Source of the DNA: Perkinsus olseni
Lineage: Eukaryota; Perkinsozoa; Perkinsida
Direction: 5' to 3'
DNA length: 64,000 bases
NCBI GenBank assembly: GCA_013115125.1
Contig: JABANN010000011.1
Span: 62,001-126,000 of the forward strand
Shown: positions 19,641 to 31,510 of the stretch, piece after piece
Position numbering within the stretch: the stretch's first letter is position 1
How the letters are laid out: every line of letters begins with the position of its first letter
Notes under the pieces: model-generated
The model's input: only the letters and a program-made list of their open reading frames with translations
The model's database searches: none
What the model was told of the DNA's origin: nothing
Program-made: the position numbers and the translations under genes

Positions 19641-22600
19641 ATGACCCGTACTGTGCACCATAGCCATGGGACTAGCCCCGAAGATTTCAAGACAACCGAC
19701 TCTATCGAGGTCGATGTGAACGGAGGGGGGGCCGACGCGTCTTGTGACCTTCAACCGCTGTTGTTCTGCCTACTGGACTGCCTCCAGGATACGGACGCAG
19801 ACAACCGGGCAGAAGCAGATGTTATGAAAGCAATTCATGCAGCTATAAGGGATATGTGCAGCCAGAGACAAAACGCACTGGATGTGCTTGATGGCTGCTT
19901 CAACTACGTGGACCGCAGTCAATGTCGTGTCACCGGTCCTGCACACAAAAGCAGTGTCTTCGACGTAGTCTCAGAAGTCGTTCTACCCGCTCTAGAAAGT
20001 ACACCCGATGAAATTACCAAGGAGAAGATTGTAGATCTTGTGGGGATTATCATTAATGAGGTTTCCAACAACTCTGAAGAGTCGCTATTACGGTCCTGTG
20101 CCTCGGTCCTCTCGCGATTGGCACGCATTGATCTCGATTGCGTGCTGGTCGAGATCTTCAGCCGAGCTGACACGGTCAGCAGCGCCAAGGCAAACGTCTA
20201 CGTCGAGACGTTGATAGAGATCTGTGACAATTGTGACACGAAGAAAGAGGCTTTCAAGCATCTTCATGCTACTGAGATAATCCGGATAACCGATGAGCTG
20301 GGTGAGTTGCTGGCTCACATGAAGGCTCGATGATCGCGCTTTACGAGTGCTGTAGGACCACAAAATTTTCCCGTGCATAGCCACTTCCGTGCGTCATTCG
20401 TCTGCCTCATTTTGTTTCTACACTCTCTTGCGCGATGCAGTATGGAAGGACGAAGGCGATTCAAGGTTTGCATGTTCAGACTCCTCGACCCGGCACGTTC
20501 CGATCCTCATAGCATGCGTGTGCAAGAAGGTGGTGACATCCTCGGACGCGGACTTCGCCAAGAAGCTCAGCGATTGCCAGTGGCTTCATGTAAGGCATGG
20601 TCCTGCAGTTTGCTGGTGATAGGAGGCGATGCTTTCGTCCAGCTCCTCTGATTGAGCTTCGTCAAAATTGTCTAGGAGGACAATGCCGTGACTCCTCTCA
20701 GGAAGATCCTGTAGCATTCAAGGTGGTCAAGGCGGCCTTCGATAGGCTAATGGGGCGAATCACTCAGGATGTCGAGTCTGGTGCTCTCAACAACGCGCTC
20801 AAGGTCGACACTCGAGAGGCCTCGGCCAAACTAGAAGCGGCCAGCAGGTTGCTGCTGCTTCTCTTGGATCGCTCGCCCACGGCTGTGGTCGGCAGCATAG
20901 CGGTCTTGCAGAAAGCATGTCTCACTTGGTTGAGCTCTTTGCTCAAAATAACACCTCCCAAAGGAATCCTCACCAGTCTCCAGATCGCTCGAGTGCTCTC
21001 CGGGATCCGTGTGCTGGCGGCTAGCGGGAAGGCACTGGCAGACCGAGAAAGCCTTCTCGAGCTGCAGGACCTACTGGTCGCCTTAGTACAGAACAACCGC
21101 CCTCTGGCAGTGCTCTCCGGCGGCTTCACGCCGCCCGGCGTGGATTCCCCAGCGGTCGTGCGGGAGGTGCTCACCACATGGGTAGCTCTCGGCGGAGAGC
21201 AGTGCATGGCGTATCTCCTGGACAAAAGAGGACTGGCTGAGCCGTCACAGCCCCACTCGACCGTTGACCGCTGTGTCGCCCTATTATGCATGCGGGCTTG
21301 TGCAGAATCCGGCCTCTCTACGACACTCTTGAGCCCGACGCTAGATCTCCTCTGTCGCGAGACAACACCGCCTGTATCCAACTACTGCACTACGATGCCC
21401 GTGGAAGCCTTCTGTCTGATCGAGGTGTTGTCGGTGATGGGGGTCAAGATGGCGCCTCTCCCTGGCCTCTACGATTACCTGCTGTCGCTACTGTGCCTTA
21501 CCGATGCTGACTGTGAGAGGGAGGTTGCCCTCACAGCCGGCCAGCGGTTCATGAAGCGTTTCTCTTCTACGGGGTCCACTGCTGTACACGACTGGCCGCG
21601 TCGTGACCGTGACGGAATGGTGGTGAACTGGCGTACAGTTCGAAAAAGAGCTTTCGAAGTTCTCCTGCAGCAAGCGGCGCACAACGACTCCGACGATCAG
21701 CAAGGCCTGCACGCGGCAGCAGTCTTATACGATAGGCTCATGGCCTGCCTGCTGTCGGGCTCATGCGATCGAGAGCATCAGCTTGATAAGGTATGCCTGA
21801 TAATGGTCAGGCTGGTCACCTCGTCCCCACGTCGCGAGCTTGTCACACCTTTGGGAGTCGACAAGGGCTGCCACCTTCTAACCTGGCTACTTGCTTGCCT
21901 AGCAGATGAAGGTGAGACGAGAGATCTCCCATGGATCTTCGGATAACCAAGGATCCACCGTCCAGGTTTATGTGAGTGTGATGACCCCACCAAGAGAGTG
22001 GTGCAAGACATTCCGGCCCGTCGTAACATCGTCGGCGCCCTTCGAGTCCTCGCCGCTTCCATTCATAGTGAACTACAAACGATGTGGGAGTCCCCTTTCT
22101 CGCGCCTCAGCGAGCTTGAGGACGGTAGAGAACCGTGCTAGAACGCCTTCCTTCCCAAAGACACCCTCGTCAGGCTCCCGATCGTCAGGCGACGAACTGC
22201 AGCTCTTCCTCAGCCGCATAGCAGCGGGCTCCGAGATAGGCGATGAGGCTGTATATGCTGAGGTATGCCGGTGCGGCCGCAGTGGACGTCCTCAACCCCG
22301 TCTCATGCTTCCCAGGCCATCTGTGTGTATATAGCCAACTCGCTGCTGCCGCACCTTGCAAGTTTGGCCACAGTCCCACCCCTTGTGGAGCTAGATGAGT
22401 CGACGCCGAGGAGTACTGCTCACCATGATGTTGGCGCTTGCGGCAACGCTGGTACCCACCTGCTTCGGCAAGTTTCGATATTTTCCAATCCTTGCTCAGC
22501 GGTCCATCCTACAGAGGCTGAGGAAGACTGTGGTTTCATACCGTCCTGTCCCAGCGCCGTTGGCAAGGCAGCTGTAGCGAGAGGGTATCGCGACGAACCC

Positions 22601-25600
22601 CGACCCTGAAATGTGTCTCTCAGGCCTTGGACGCTACCACAGGGACTGCATTCGTCCTTCTCGGTGTGGCGGCCTCTCGTGTGCCTAGTATAGTGAAGAT
22701 GGCCGAGTACGTCGATAAGTGGCTGCTGCTCTCACCAGCAGGTTCCAATACCTCCCAGGGGGTAGCTCACTGAGCACTCGCCCGTATCAATAGCGTCTTC
22801 TTGTAGGCTAGGGTCGCATCAGCTGTTCTATTGGCACGCCCGCAGGGGAGGCGGGGGCTGGCCAAGGCTTTGGGCCGTCTAGCGGGGGTGCATTTCGATC
22901 ACGTTACGGGTGAGTCGCACGGTTCGACCCCGGATAGTGTCTCACCTGAATTCATCAGATCTGATGCGGAGGGCAGCGGCCAGTCACGTGGCGACCCGCC
23001 GTCCGAGTGCATTCTCAATCTTTGACAACACAGAGTTGCTGCAGCAAGGAGAATGGATACGGGCCACAGTGAACGCGTCGCTGGGCTACTGCGCGATGCT
23101 TGCTCCCTCCCCGCGAGTACTGCAACGACGCCTACGGGCCTTCTTCCTGGAGCCTCTGCTAACCGCTCTCAAAGAGGAAAGGAAAGCTGCACCCCTCGCT
23201 GCTGCCATCAGAGGCATAAAGCTCACAGCCGATGGGCTGATGCGCACGGATGCCGATGGTGGTGGCGACCCACAGCTCGAAATCGACCCCTCGCTAGCTC
23301 TGCTGCGGGATGAACTCGTGGTGGCTCTCTTGCCCTTCCTCCTTCAACCGGTCGTGTCCAACTCTGCCGTCTCGTCGGCTGCCTGGAAACTCGAGGCCTC
23401 CTCCTCCTCAACGCCACCTCAGCCCACGAGCGCCCAATCGACGGGAATGCTCCTGTGTGACGTGCTGCAGTGCATCGGTTCTCTCATAGCCCTTCCACTG
23501 GACCTGCAGCCGAGGATCTTCGCTCAAGTAGGCTCGCCCTCGCCTCGAAGGAGAGTTCCTAGCTCTGACAGATCCTCGAGACGGCGTTGCAAGTGCTGGT
23601 AATGTCCCTTCCTGAGTCCGCCGTCCCGCCGGTCTCGGCTACCGCGGCTCTCGCCACTAGCAACCTCGAGGAGATCGGCCAACTTTTTGCTGACGAGTGG
23701 GTCCTGACCGACCCGAATTCGGAACCTGAGGTATTCATCGACGAAGAGGGGGATGTCTTGGCTCGATAGCCTCCCGCAGGCTCGGGTCGTCGAGTGCTGT
23801 GAGGTGGTAGTTGCGGCACTGCTGTCCCATGCTCGGACCTGGCTGGGCGTCAGTCGCCTCATGCAGGCAGTGCACTCAGCAGGAGGCTCAGGACCAGTAG
23901 AGGCTCTCCGATGGGCATGCGCCAGGCTCAGCCTCGTGCTCTGCGAGAATGCGCCTGTGCTGCTCCCAGACAGCCGCCGCGAGGTTGGTCCATTCTGAGC
24001 TCACACGACTGTTCGACCGAGGCCGATAGTTGTCCTCCTCCTCAGCTCGGCGAATGGTGCGAGTGTGTCGCTCTTATACTCCCACACGTCGGGGACAGCA
24101 GCCTGGCTGTCCGCCGGGCATCTCGAGAAGCTATGAGACTCCTGCTGGAACGCAACGAGCGAAGCCATGATCGAGTCGAAGAGATGATGCCGTCGGAGCC
24201 GACAAGGGCGGAGCCTGCGCCGCACGATCGCCGCCGACCTTGTATGTCGCATCAAGTAATCGGAGTTCCGTGACCCCGAGTGCTCTGAAGGCATCCCATC
24301 TCAGCTGCTAGCGATCGGCCTCGCCGACGTGCTACCGGGCGACGCAGTGCCGGCCCTCCTTCAGCACCTCATGAGAGGTCAGTCCCCTAGCTAGTCCTTC
24401 CCACCTTGAACCGAGCAAAGGCTCAGGTGTTCACAACTCTGACCTCCGAGCGGCGGTCAGCACCATCGATGCACTGCATTTGATACTAGTCCATCGGGCA
24501 TCGAGCTTCGATAAAGAGACGGCCGCCAAGATGATCAGCACCGTCTTTGATAATGCCGACAGGCTCCCCTCAGGATCGGTGCTGCAGCAGAAGGTCCTCG
24601 CATGCACTCAAGTGAGGTCTTCCCATGCCCGCGATGGGCTAGGGATCGTTGGAGTCCGAAGCAGGTGCTGGCGAGCACCCAGTTCGACTCAGCTATGTCG
24701 GAGCTACTAGAAGTCGGGGAGGGCGAGTTTTCGCAGTCTCAGCTCCACGCGATACGGGTGATGGTGAAGGAGAAGCCCTTACTCCTCAGGATGCTCAACT
24801 CTCTCACTGACATACTCAACAACTCCTTCCCAAGTCATACCACTCCTTTCGTTTCTCTTCCGTCATGTGGCTCCCCAGTCAGGCTCTGATGGTCAGCCTA
24901 ATCGCATGGTCACTGCCGCGACAGAGGCGTTGTTCGTCATCTTCGAGGTGGATGATTCCGTGGTCACTGCTGCCTTGAAACGGCACGTCCCCGAAATTCT
25001 GGTCACCTTGCTGCTCCGGGTTGCCTCGGCACCAAGTGAAGGAGTCTTATCCCGCTCGTGTGAAGTGTAGTCTCTCCTCAGCAATATACCTGCGCAAGCG
25101 TGCCATTGAAGCCACGACGAAGATGCTCGAGGCCGTGGGAAAGCACTCGATGGCGTTGGCACTGCAACAGCAAGTACCACTCCTTTCCCTTCACAGCCTG
25201 TCCCCCTGGTTGACTCATCACCTGCATGCTTCTGGTCTTGGTTCCAGTCGCCTCTCCTCAGGTGGCGTCAGCGGTCACGGCGAGGATGAACACTCCCAGC
25301 CAGGGCAATGAGTTCGACACAGAAGACGTGCATGCCGATGGCGAGATCAATGAGATAATCGGTGAGACCATCTCGTTGTTCACCTACCGGACCGTCGATG
25401 TCACTCAGACTCCATGATATTCCTCTTCTGTCGGTCCACCTCCGACGAAGATTCACGAGCGACTCGCCAGAAGCTCGTTGAGTTCGCTCTGCCATTCGTA
25501 ACCCGGTCCATCCCAGGACACAGGATCACAGCGGTTGCTGTGCTAGCCCAGGCGAGCCTTCCACCTCCGCCTTTTACCAGCAACTCAGTCAGTAGTTGCC

Positions 25601-26830
25601 GAAAGTGGGTTCGTTGTCGTTTAGGTACTTTACTGGCCCAGTGTGCTCGAGGCTTCCTCTGGTGCTGAGGAGGAACACACCCCCATCGAGCACGTTTTAG
25701 GCCCGGTCGATCGCCTGACCCCGGGGGATCGAGAGGACTGCTGGGAACTAGCTCACACAGAATTGGGTACCAGTCTCCTTTCAATGCAGATCTTACGTGT
25801 TCATCAGCAGGTGGCTCGTCCACGCCTAGGCGCCGACGCTCCTCCCAAGCGTGCGTGCCACACGAGCTCGTCTCTGAGTGTACTGAATGCTTCCTGGCCG
25901 TGGTTGAGGATTCAGAGCAGCCCGGCGTCCGGAAGTACGCTATCAGAGGCCTCGCCAACGTGTTGCTGCTGGCAGCTGACAAGGACAGCGGTCTGTCGGA
26001 ACTGATGGACGACAAAGCCATTGATGTCCGATAACCAACCGAGTTCTCCGGCACGACGCGTTCCCTCTCAGATCCTCGATCGGCTCACACTCTCTCTGGG
26101 AGATGCTGATACGGGCCTTGTGCAAGAGGCAGTCAACGCTAGTCACCGAGCGGCCGTCCTTCGTCCCATCGGCTTCGATCCGGAAGTCTGGGAATCCCAC
26201 TTGCTGACCGAGCTGGGACCGGCGCTGTGTCCGCTGACCGACTCGCCATCGCCGGTTCTGCGGAAGTCTGTGTTCTACCTTCTCAGCAAGCTCAGCCAAA
26301 TCTGTGCGGCGCATCCTCCAAGCTCCGCATGCAGCGACAGCTTCTCTCGGGTGGAAGCACGTGTTGCCGTTACCTGTGCCATTCGACTGTGGGACAACTC
26401 CGTGGCCGTCAGCGACTCCGCCAAATGCTGCCTGGCGATGCTCTTGAGGAATCCTGAAGCTCACGACTCCCTTCTTTCCGAATCAGCGAAGTCCGCCGCC
26501 GTTCTGAGTGATCTGGTCGGTGTCCTCGTCAAGGCCCGGAGTGGGCGGCTCCTAACGCACGGTTGCGATCTGGAGTACCACATAGGAGTCTGCTGCGACT
26601 TCATCAATGGCGTCACTGACGGTGGCATCGAGATCGCGGCGGCGACCATAGCAGTTAACCTCCTGGCCAACTCGGGCGTGGCTGGAATCAGCCGGGACAC
26701 CCTTGTCGATCTGCGGAACAGGCTCATGCGTATCACAGTGGCCCTCAGCCCGTGGTCTCATCATAAACCCCACATGGCGAGCCTTATCGGCCTCCTTGCT
26801 ACAATAGGGACGTCGAGCTCAGGCGTATGA
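19641..26830 (+). CDS. giant HEAT-repeat protein, MROH1-like (maestro)
   Basis: A long series of exons on the plus strand encodes alpha-helical, leucine-rich, repeat-like sequence without any enzymatic motif. The first exon (ATG 19641) has CDLQPLLFCLLDCLQDTDAD. The largest single exon is about 20670-21945. The best family hint is near 24900-25060: AATEALFVIFEVDDSVV and HVPEILVTLLLRVAS, which line up with the ALFEVM and LFVVLLLRVS segment of animal MROH1. A segment near 25925-26020 reads like VRKYAIRGLANVLLLAADKD, again MROH1-like. The last exon ends at 26828-26830. Total coding length is probably near 2,000 residues in about 20 exons. MROH proteins are poorly understood; MROH1 has been linked to lysosomes. 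Alternative: another HEAT scaffold. Confidence 0.5.
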
Positions 26831-26969
26831 AGGCATGCTATTGCTGTTACTTCCTCATCAGCAGCAACCTCTTGCGTTGAAGTTGTGCAATTGAACCACT
26901 CACTCCCTGTGCAGCCGATAGCCTCTGTGAGCTTCCACATTGTCCATGCTATGTAGACACCGGCCCGAC

Positions 26970-28125
26970 ATGGCCAACGTAGCTCTCCTGGCCTTCATCT
27001 GCGGTATGGCAGCTATGGTAATTCTACGATGGCAACTGCGTGGCCCACCCCAGCTGATTCGCGCGGTCTGGTTGAGCGAAACTGAACACATCGACACAGC
27101 GAACGGTGAGTTGGTCCATCGTCGCCTTCCACTGTGAGAAGCCCCATCAGTACCTTGGCCGGCGATGGTCCTGACTCCCATCGCGCTGCTAGACTGTCAT
27201 CGTTAACTACAACTTCCTCCTGTGGCAGGCTCTCTCGTCTTGGGAACTCCTCCTCCGACCACGGTCAACGGCTCTCTAAGAGTTCCTAGTCGCCTCGAGG
27301 AGATCATGTGCGCGTCCTCGTCATCCGCGCAGCCATCGAGTTGGGAGAACTACACAGTTTTCTATGACCTGCCCAAGCCCTACCAGAGGACCTCCGAGCT
27401 CGAGATGCTCTGGCTGTACCAAGTGGCTCACACGACGGCAAGGATCCTCGAGCGTTTTGGATACGCGTATGTGGCCTGTGGTGGTACCCTCATCGGCGCC
27501 CTGCGAGATCGAGGCATCGTGGCACATGACGACGATATCGACTTGTGTACGGACAAGCGCAACTTCAGAAGGATGATGAAAGACCCTGGCGTGCTGGAAG
27601 CATTGAAGGCTAATGGCCTGCAATTGCTCCAATTCAACAGGTTGGGAGATCCGAGCGGCCTTCTCGCTCCGGCTTCGGTGGTGGTCCGCGTCGCTGGGGA
27701 GAATGATTTCCTCCAGTTGAATGACCCGAATTGATGGTACCATCATCTACCTTGTATCTAGCAGATACAAGGGTGGTGTTGGGTGTCGAGAGTGCCGTGC
27801 CGACCGCGAGCGTTGTCGGCCGCTGGACATCCTCGAGATGGTCAAGCATCCCCAGGACGCCTCTCGGCTGATCATGCATTTCTGCTACAACGAAGTGAAA
27901 AAGAAAGGGGACGGCGTTGTAAGGCGACCACTCGGTACTCTGAGGATAACCGTTTCATCCTTGGGTCAGGACCGGGCGGACTGCCGCGGCAGGACCTTCC
28001 CGGTGGACGTCCTCGACCATGCTGGTCCTATGCCATTCGGTTCCAGTACGTTGAGGACCCCAGAGCTCACTGTGGCTGAGATCCACTTGACCAGTACTCA
28101 GGGAGCCGACTGTGGAGATGCTTGA
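26970..28125 (+). CDS. LicD / fukutin-family transferase, type II membrane protein
   Basis: ATG 26970 opens with a hydrophobic anchor (VALLAFICGMAAMVILRW) preceded by only a few residues, typical of Golgi type II enzymes. An intron (GTGAGT to GGCAG, joining at ANGSLVLG) leads to the catalytic part: CGGTLIGALRDRGIVAHDDD followed by IDLC, the LicD nucleotidyltransferase motif (G-x-L-x-G..R..G..xxDDDxDl). Downstream, after a frame change near 27640-27765 whose intron I could not place, reading continues with LDILEMVKHPQDASRLIMHF and RTFPVDVLDHAGPMPFGSS, similar to the (F)PLxxxPFG element of the family. The unresolved frame change may be an intron with a weak donor or an indel. LicD proteins transfer phosphorylcholine or ribitol phosphate onto glycans. 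Confidence 0.65.
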
Positions 28126-29068
28126 GAATGGTGACCTCAGGCGTCTATTCGAACTGGCGAGTACCTGAAGGTTGCGGCCATCACATCCGGCAAGAGGATC
28201 CCTGCGAAGCTCTCTCTGGTCGAGGGCAGCCCTTCGGCCCTGTGAAGGATCCGATCTGACTCGGAATATGCCCTCGGGAGGCGTCGTGCCTTGAAGAGAC
28301 ACCAGCATGGCCGATATCGGACGCCGAAAACGAAATAAAACATGAAAAACGCTGAAAACGCCGGCCGACTGCTCGATAAGTTCGTGTGACTCCCACGCTA
28401 ACATGCAAAATACCGCATTGTCCTCGCGTACTGCATGCAGTCCTCTCCGAAGGTCGCCCAAGCTGTGTCGTCTTTACGAGTGGGAACAGGGTAATCGGGT
28501 GAGACATGCCGTCCAGTGGCCCCCTGGCAGTATTCCGAAGGTGCCTTTGAATTTTTTTCATTGTTATCGGCAGTCTGCTTGTATTTCCTCCCGAATGCTT
28601 CCGTCGTCCTCGCCGCCCATGGATCGCCCTGGCAACCGTAGACTTAGCAGAATAATGAGTAGCGCCAGTACAATGGATAGCCGAGGATCCTTGCGGCTGG
28701 ACTGTCCCAACAACAGGGCCTCACGCCGGAGTGCGTTCGGCAGGGCCACCGAGGGGCCTCGGTATACCATGAAGAGGGGCCCCGATTGGTCAGCAGTCAA
28801 CAAGAGAGCCAGCAAAACCGCATACGACGTGAGCTGCGTTCACCTGACCCGAAGATTGCCAACGTCATAGGGGCTCGCTCGCGCCCTAGCACGGCTCAAC
28901 GGCGGGCCAGATCCAGCTGACTGGGGACGAAGCTCTCGGAGTACTACGGCGGGGATATTGCCGAAGATGATCAAAGACAATGGCGGTAGGGCTCGAAGGC
29001 CCTAGTGAGCGTCTAGTGAGTGAGTTTCAATAGGGACACTGCGGGAGACCATAGAGAACGAAGTCCAC
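28126..29068. other. spacer with possible minus-strand membrane-protein remnant
   Basis: About 940 nt. On the minus strand, 28815-28564 reads ADQSGPLFMVYRGPSVALP and then a strong hydrophobic helix (LSIVLALLIILLSLRLPG) to a stop, and 29000-28870 carries another open stretch (LIIFGNIPAVVLRELRP). They lie in frames that cannot be joined by a normal intron (only about 10 nt between the frames near 28848). It may be a degraded or poorly resolved membrane-protein gene. I do not call a CDS. Confidence 0.3.
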
Positions 29069-30023
29069 ATGTCGCTATTGGACCGGCAGGCTATCTTAAT
29101 GTGGATGCTCGAGTCATTGGATGCCCTCAACGTGATGAGCGTTGCTGCTGCCGCCAGCCTCTGGCAGAGGTGCCCCCGTCAGGTCGATGATGCAGTTCTA
29201 TTCACAGCGATTAGCATTGCCGATCGATACGGCTCTCGACTGGCCAGAAGGAGTCGTTACTACGCCGCGAGCGCCCCGCTTTTCCTCTGCGGGGCGGATC
29301 TGCAGCAGGTGGCTCTTTCCTTCAGGAGGAACTCAGAAGTCTATATCTTCTTAGGCAATAGTAGCAGCACTTTGTATAGCGCTCAAGACCGCAGACACAT
29401 TCGACGGAAAAGATGCGCTGGAGAAAGGTTGGCACTGGCCAGGCAACCTCTCGTGGCGCCCCAACTATCTTCCTCAGGCGTCACTGTTGGAGATTTCCTC
29501 GCGCATTTGTGTGGTTACATGCTGCCTGCTGAGCAGATCTACACAGTCGAGGCGGCCATCCTCAACGAACTCAACTTTGATGTCTACAGCCAGACGGCTG
29601 AGGTGAAGGCTTCTGCATCACCAAACTCTCAGTGTCCCCTGTCAGTATGTCATCAGAAGCGTCTTCTCCGCTCACTGTCCCAACTTGCCTGCCGAACCTC
29701 TCCCTCGGGAGTATTGGCTAGCACAGTATCTAATGGAGGTCCTTGCGCTCTCTAAACCGCTGGCAGTGCTCAATACGCAGGCCAGTCTGGCAGCGGTCTG
29801 CATTGCTTGCGAGGTTTGTGGTGCCTACAGTCCCGTTCTTGCACCCCATGACTTCAATCATCTCCGGAGGGGAATCTTGGCAGTGTGGCAATCCCGAATC
29901 CGAAATCTGGGAAATGCTCTGACCGAAGCGATTGACAAGAAGTATGCATCGCCGAAGCGCCGATGCGTCAGTTTGATTTCATTGCAATATTACTTCGAAG
30001 AGGCTAGCTACTACTGCTCATGA
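29069..30023 (+). CDS. cyclin
   Basis: ATG 29069 starts MSLLDRQAILMWMLESLDAL, matching the RxILvDWLvev start of the cyclin box, with DDAVLFTAISIADRYGSRLA as helix 2. A later exon has VTVGDFLAHLCGYMLPAEQI and EAAILNELNFDVYSQTAE (the ExxiLxxLxFxl signature). The C-terminal cyclin fold continues after a further intron with YLMEVLALSKPLAVLNTQAS and LAAVCIACEVCGA, and stops at 30021-30023. The middle of the first exon (about 29310-29470) reads unlike a cyclin and is probably intronic. It looks like a mitotic A/B-type cyclin, which binds and activates a CDK; no destruction box is visible at the short N-terminus. Confidence 0.75.
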
Positions 30024-30292
30024 GACCACACTCGGCCTAGTATGCTTTATTCAAGATTGGTTACTCAACTGCGACCTGCCTCGAACCTCTATCATTTTTA
30101 AGTAAGATTGCCGATGCTGCTACTTCTACTACGCAATTAATTGCCTTCGCTGCTCCTGAGCGATGCAACTTCCTGAGCTTGGCTTCTCAATGAGCTTGCG
30201 TCGCCTACTGACTACTGCTAGCATTTCGTCATCGTCATCAGCCGTTCAATCGCATTTGTCAACCCTTCGTCATCTCGAAGTGGTGGAACTGA

Positions 30293-30316
30293 CTTATTAT
30301 TATTATTATTATTATC
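30293..30316 (+). repeat. TTA microsatellite
   Basis: About eight consecutive TTA/ATT triplets, followed by a TATATAT-containing stretch. Simple sequence repeat in non-coding DNA. Confidence 0.9.
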
Positions 30317-30897
30317 CTCTATATATGCCTGCTTCGTATAGTTACTTATACAGCGCCTTGTAGTAGCAGTAGTAGAGGATATATATGAAACTTCTGCGAC
30401 AATAGTAGTAATATACGTATCATCGTCGTTCACCATTTACATGAACTCTCGTAGTCACAGATTGCTGCACTAGTGCTGACGACTGTGCTGAAGAGTGATC
30501 AGAACATGTCCTGCTACGGCAGCTCACTATCTCTATCACAATCTCCCGAGTGTTGTGTTGGTGAGTGATGGTGGCATTGTCGGAAAATTCATACCTACCG
30601 GGTCGCGGTATTCGATCTATCAAGACGATGAAGCGTTTCCGATTTACGCAAGCTAAGAAAGGCACGGCGCGCCCTTCATGCAGTTCTTACGTGTTAACTA
30701 GGACTGAGTTCCAGCCTTGATCCAGGCCAGTTCCTGAATATGATGAGGGCGCTATTCATCGGAATGGTAGATGGCTCATGACACCAACTTGAATTGAGAT
30801 TATTATTGATGATGAGCCCACTGTGATGCTTCGTGTGATGCAGCTCCACCCTGGTGGAGTCTATGACAGGGTGACACTAGAGTTCTACTATCACGTG

Positions 30898-31097
30898 CGA
30901 TACCGTGGTTACACTGTCACACGGTGTCACATGGTGATACGGTGGTTACACTGTCACACGGTGTCACACGGTGATACGGTGGTTACACTGTCACACGGTG
31001 TCGCATGGTGATAAGGTGGTTACACTGTTACACGGTGTCACATGGTGATACGGTGGTTACACTGTCACACGGTGTCACATGGTGATACGGTGATACA
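30898..31097 (+). repeat. 37-bp minisatellite, about five copies
   Basis: The unit starts GGTGATACGGTGGTTACACT and continues GTCACACGGTGTCACAC, 37 bp in all. About five copies run from 30898 to 31097 with scattered single-base variants. Inside the unit GTGACA/TGTCAC-type half-sites (GTCACACGGTGTCAC) alternate, so single strands could fold into small hairpins. Confidence 0.85.
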
Positions 31098-31510
31098 CCC
31101 CATAGTGGTGACAGTGGGACCAGAGTATCACCATTCGGCGCCTGCATGACTAGGTGACAGTGGTCGGTGGTCTCTCTGTCATGCGGCGGTCCTCGAGGAC
31201 CAAACCATGATCCAGGGCTCTCGCGGTAGACCACAGTTGCCTTGATTAGGGTCTCTTAAAGATGCATATACGCACACAATGTTTCCGTGCTCTTCCCTGC
31301 CTGCTGAAGGCCGAGGCATTTCGCGTACCGGAACCAATTTTTCGCTCGACCCTAACCCCCGCACTACGAATGAACTCAATATCACAGAATATTGGCAACA
31401 CCGGTATGTTGTCAGTGGCACATGCAACATAGGAATGTGAATGCTTAAAATTTATAGCGAACACGTCTTGATAAATACTCGAGTGAGCCCCGGTCCAACT
31501 GCTGCTGCGT

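Larger units (their letters stand above)
30024..31510. other. repeat-rich spacer between convergent genes
   Basis: About 1.5 kb with no supportable gene, between the stop of the cyclin gene and the stop of the prominin-like gene. It holds a TTA microsatellite and a 37-bp minisatellite (listed separately) and AT-rich sequence elsewhere. Confidence 0.5.
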
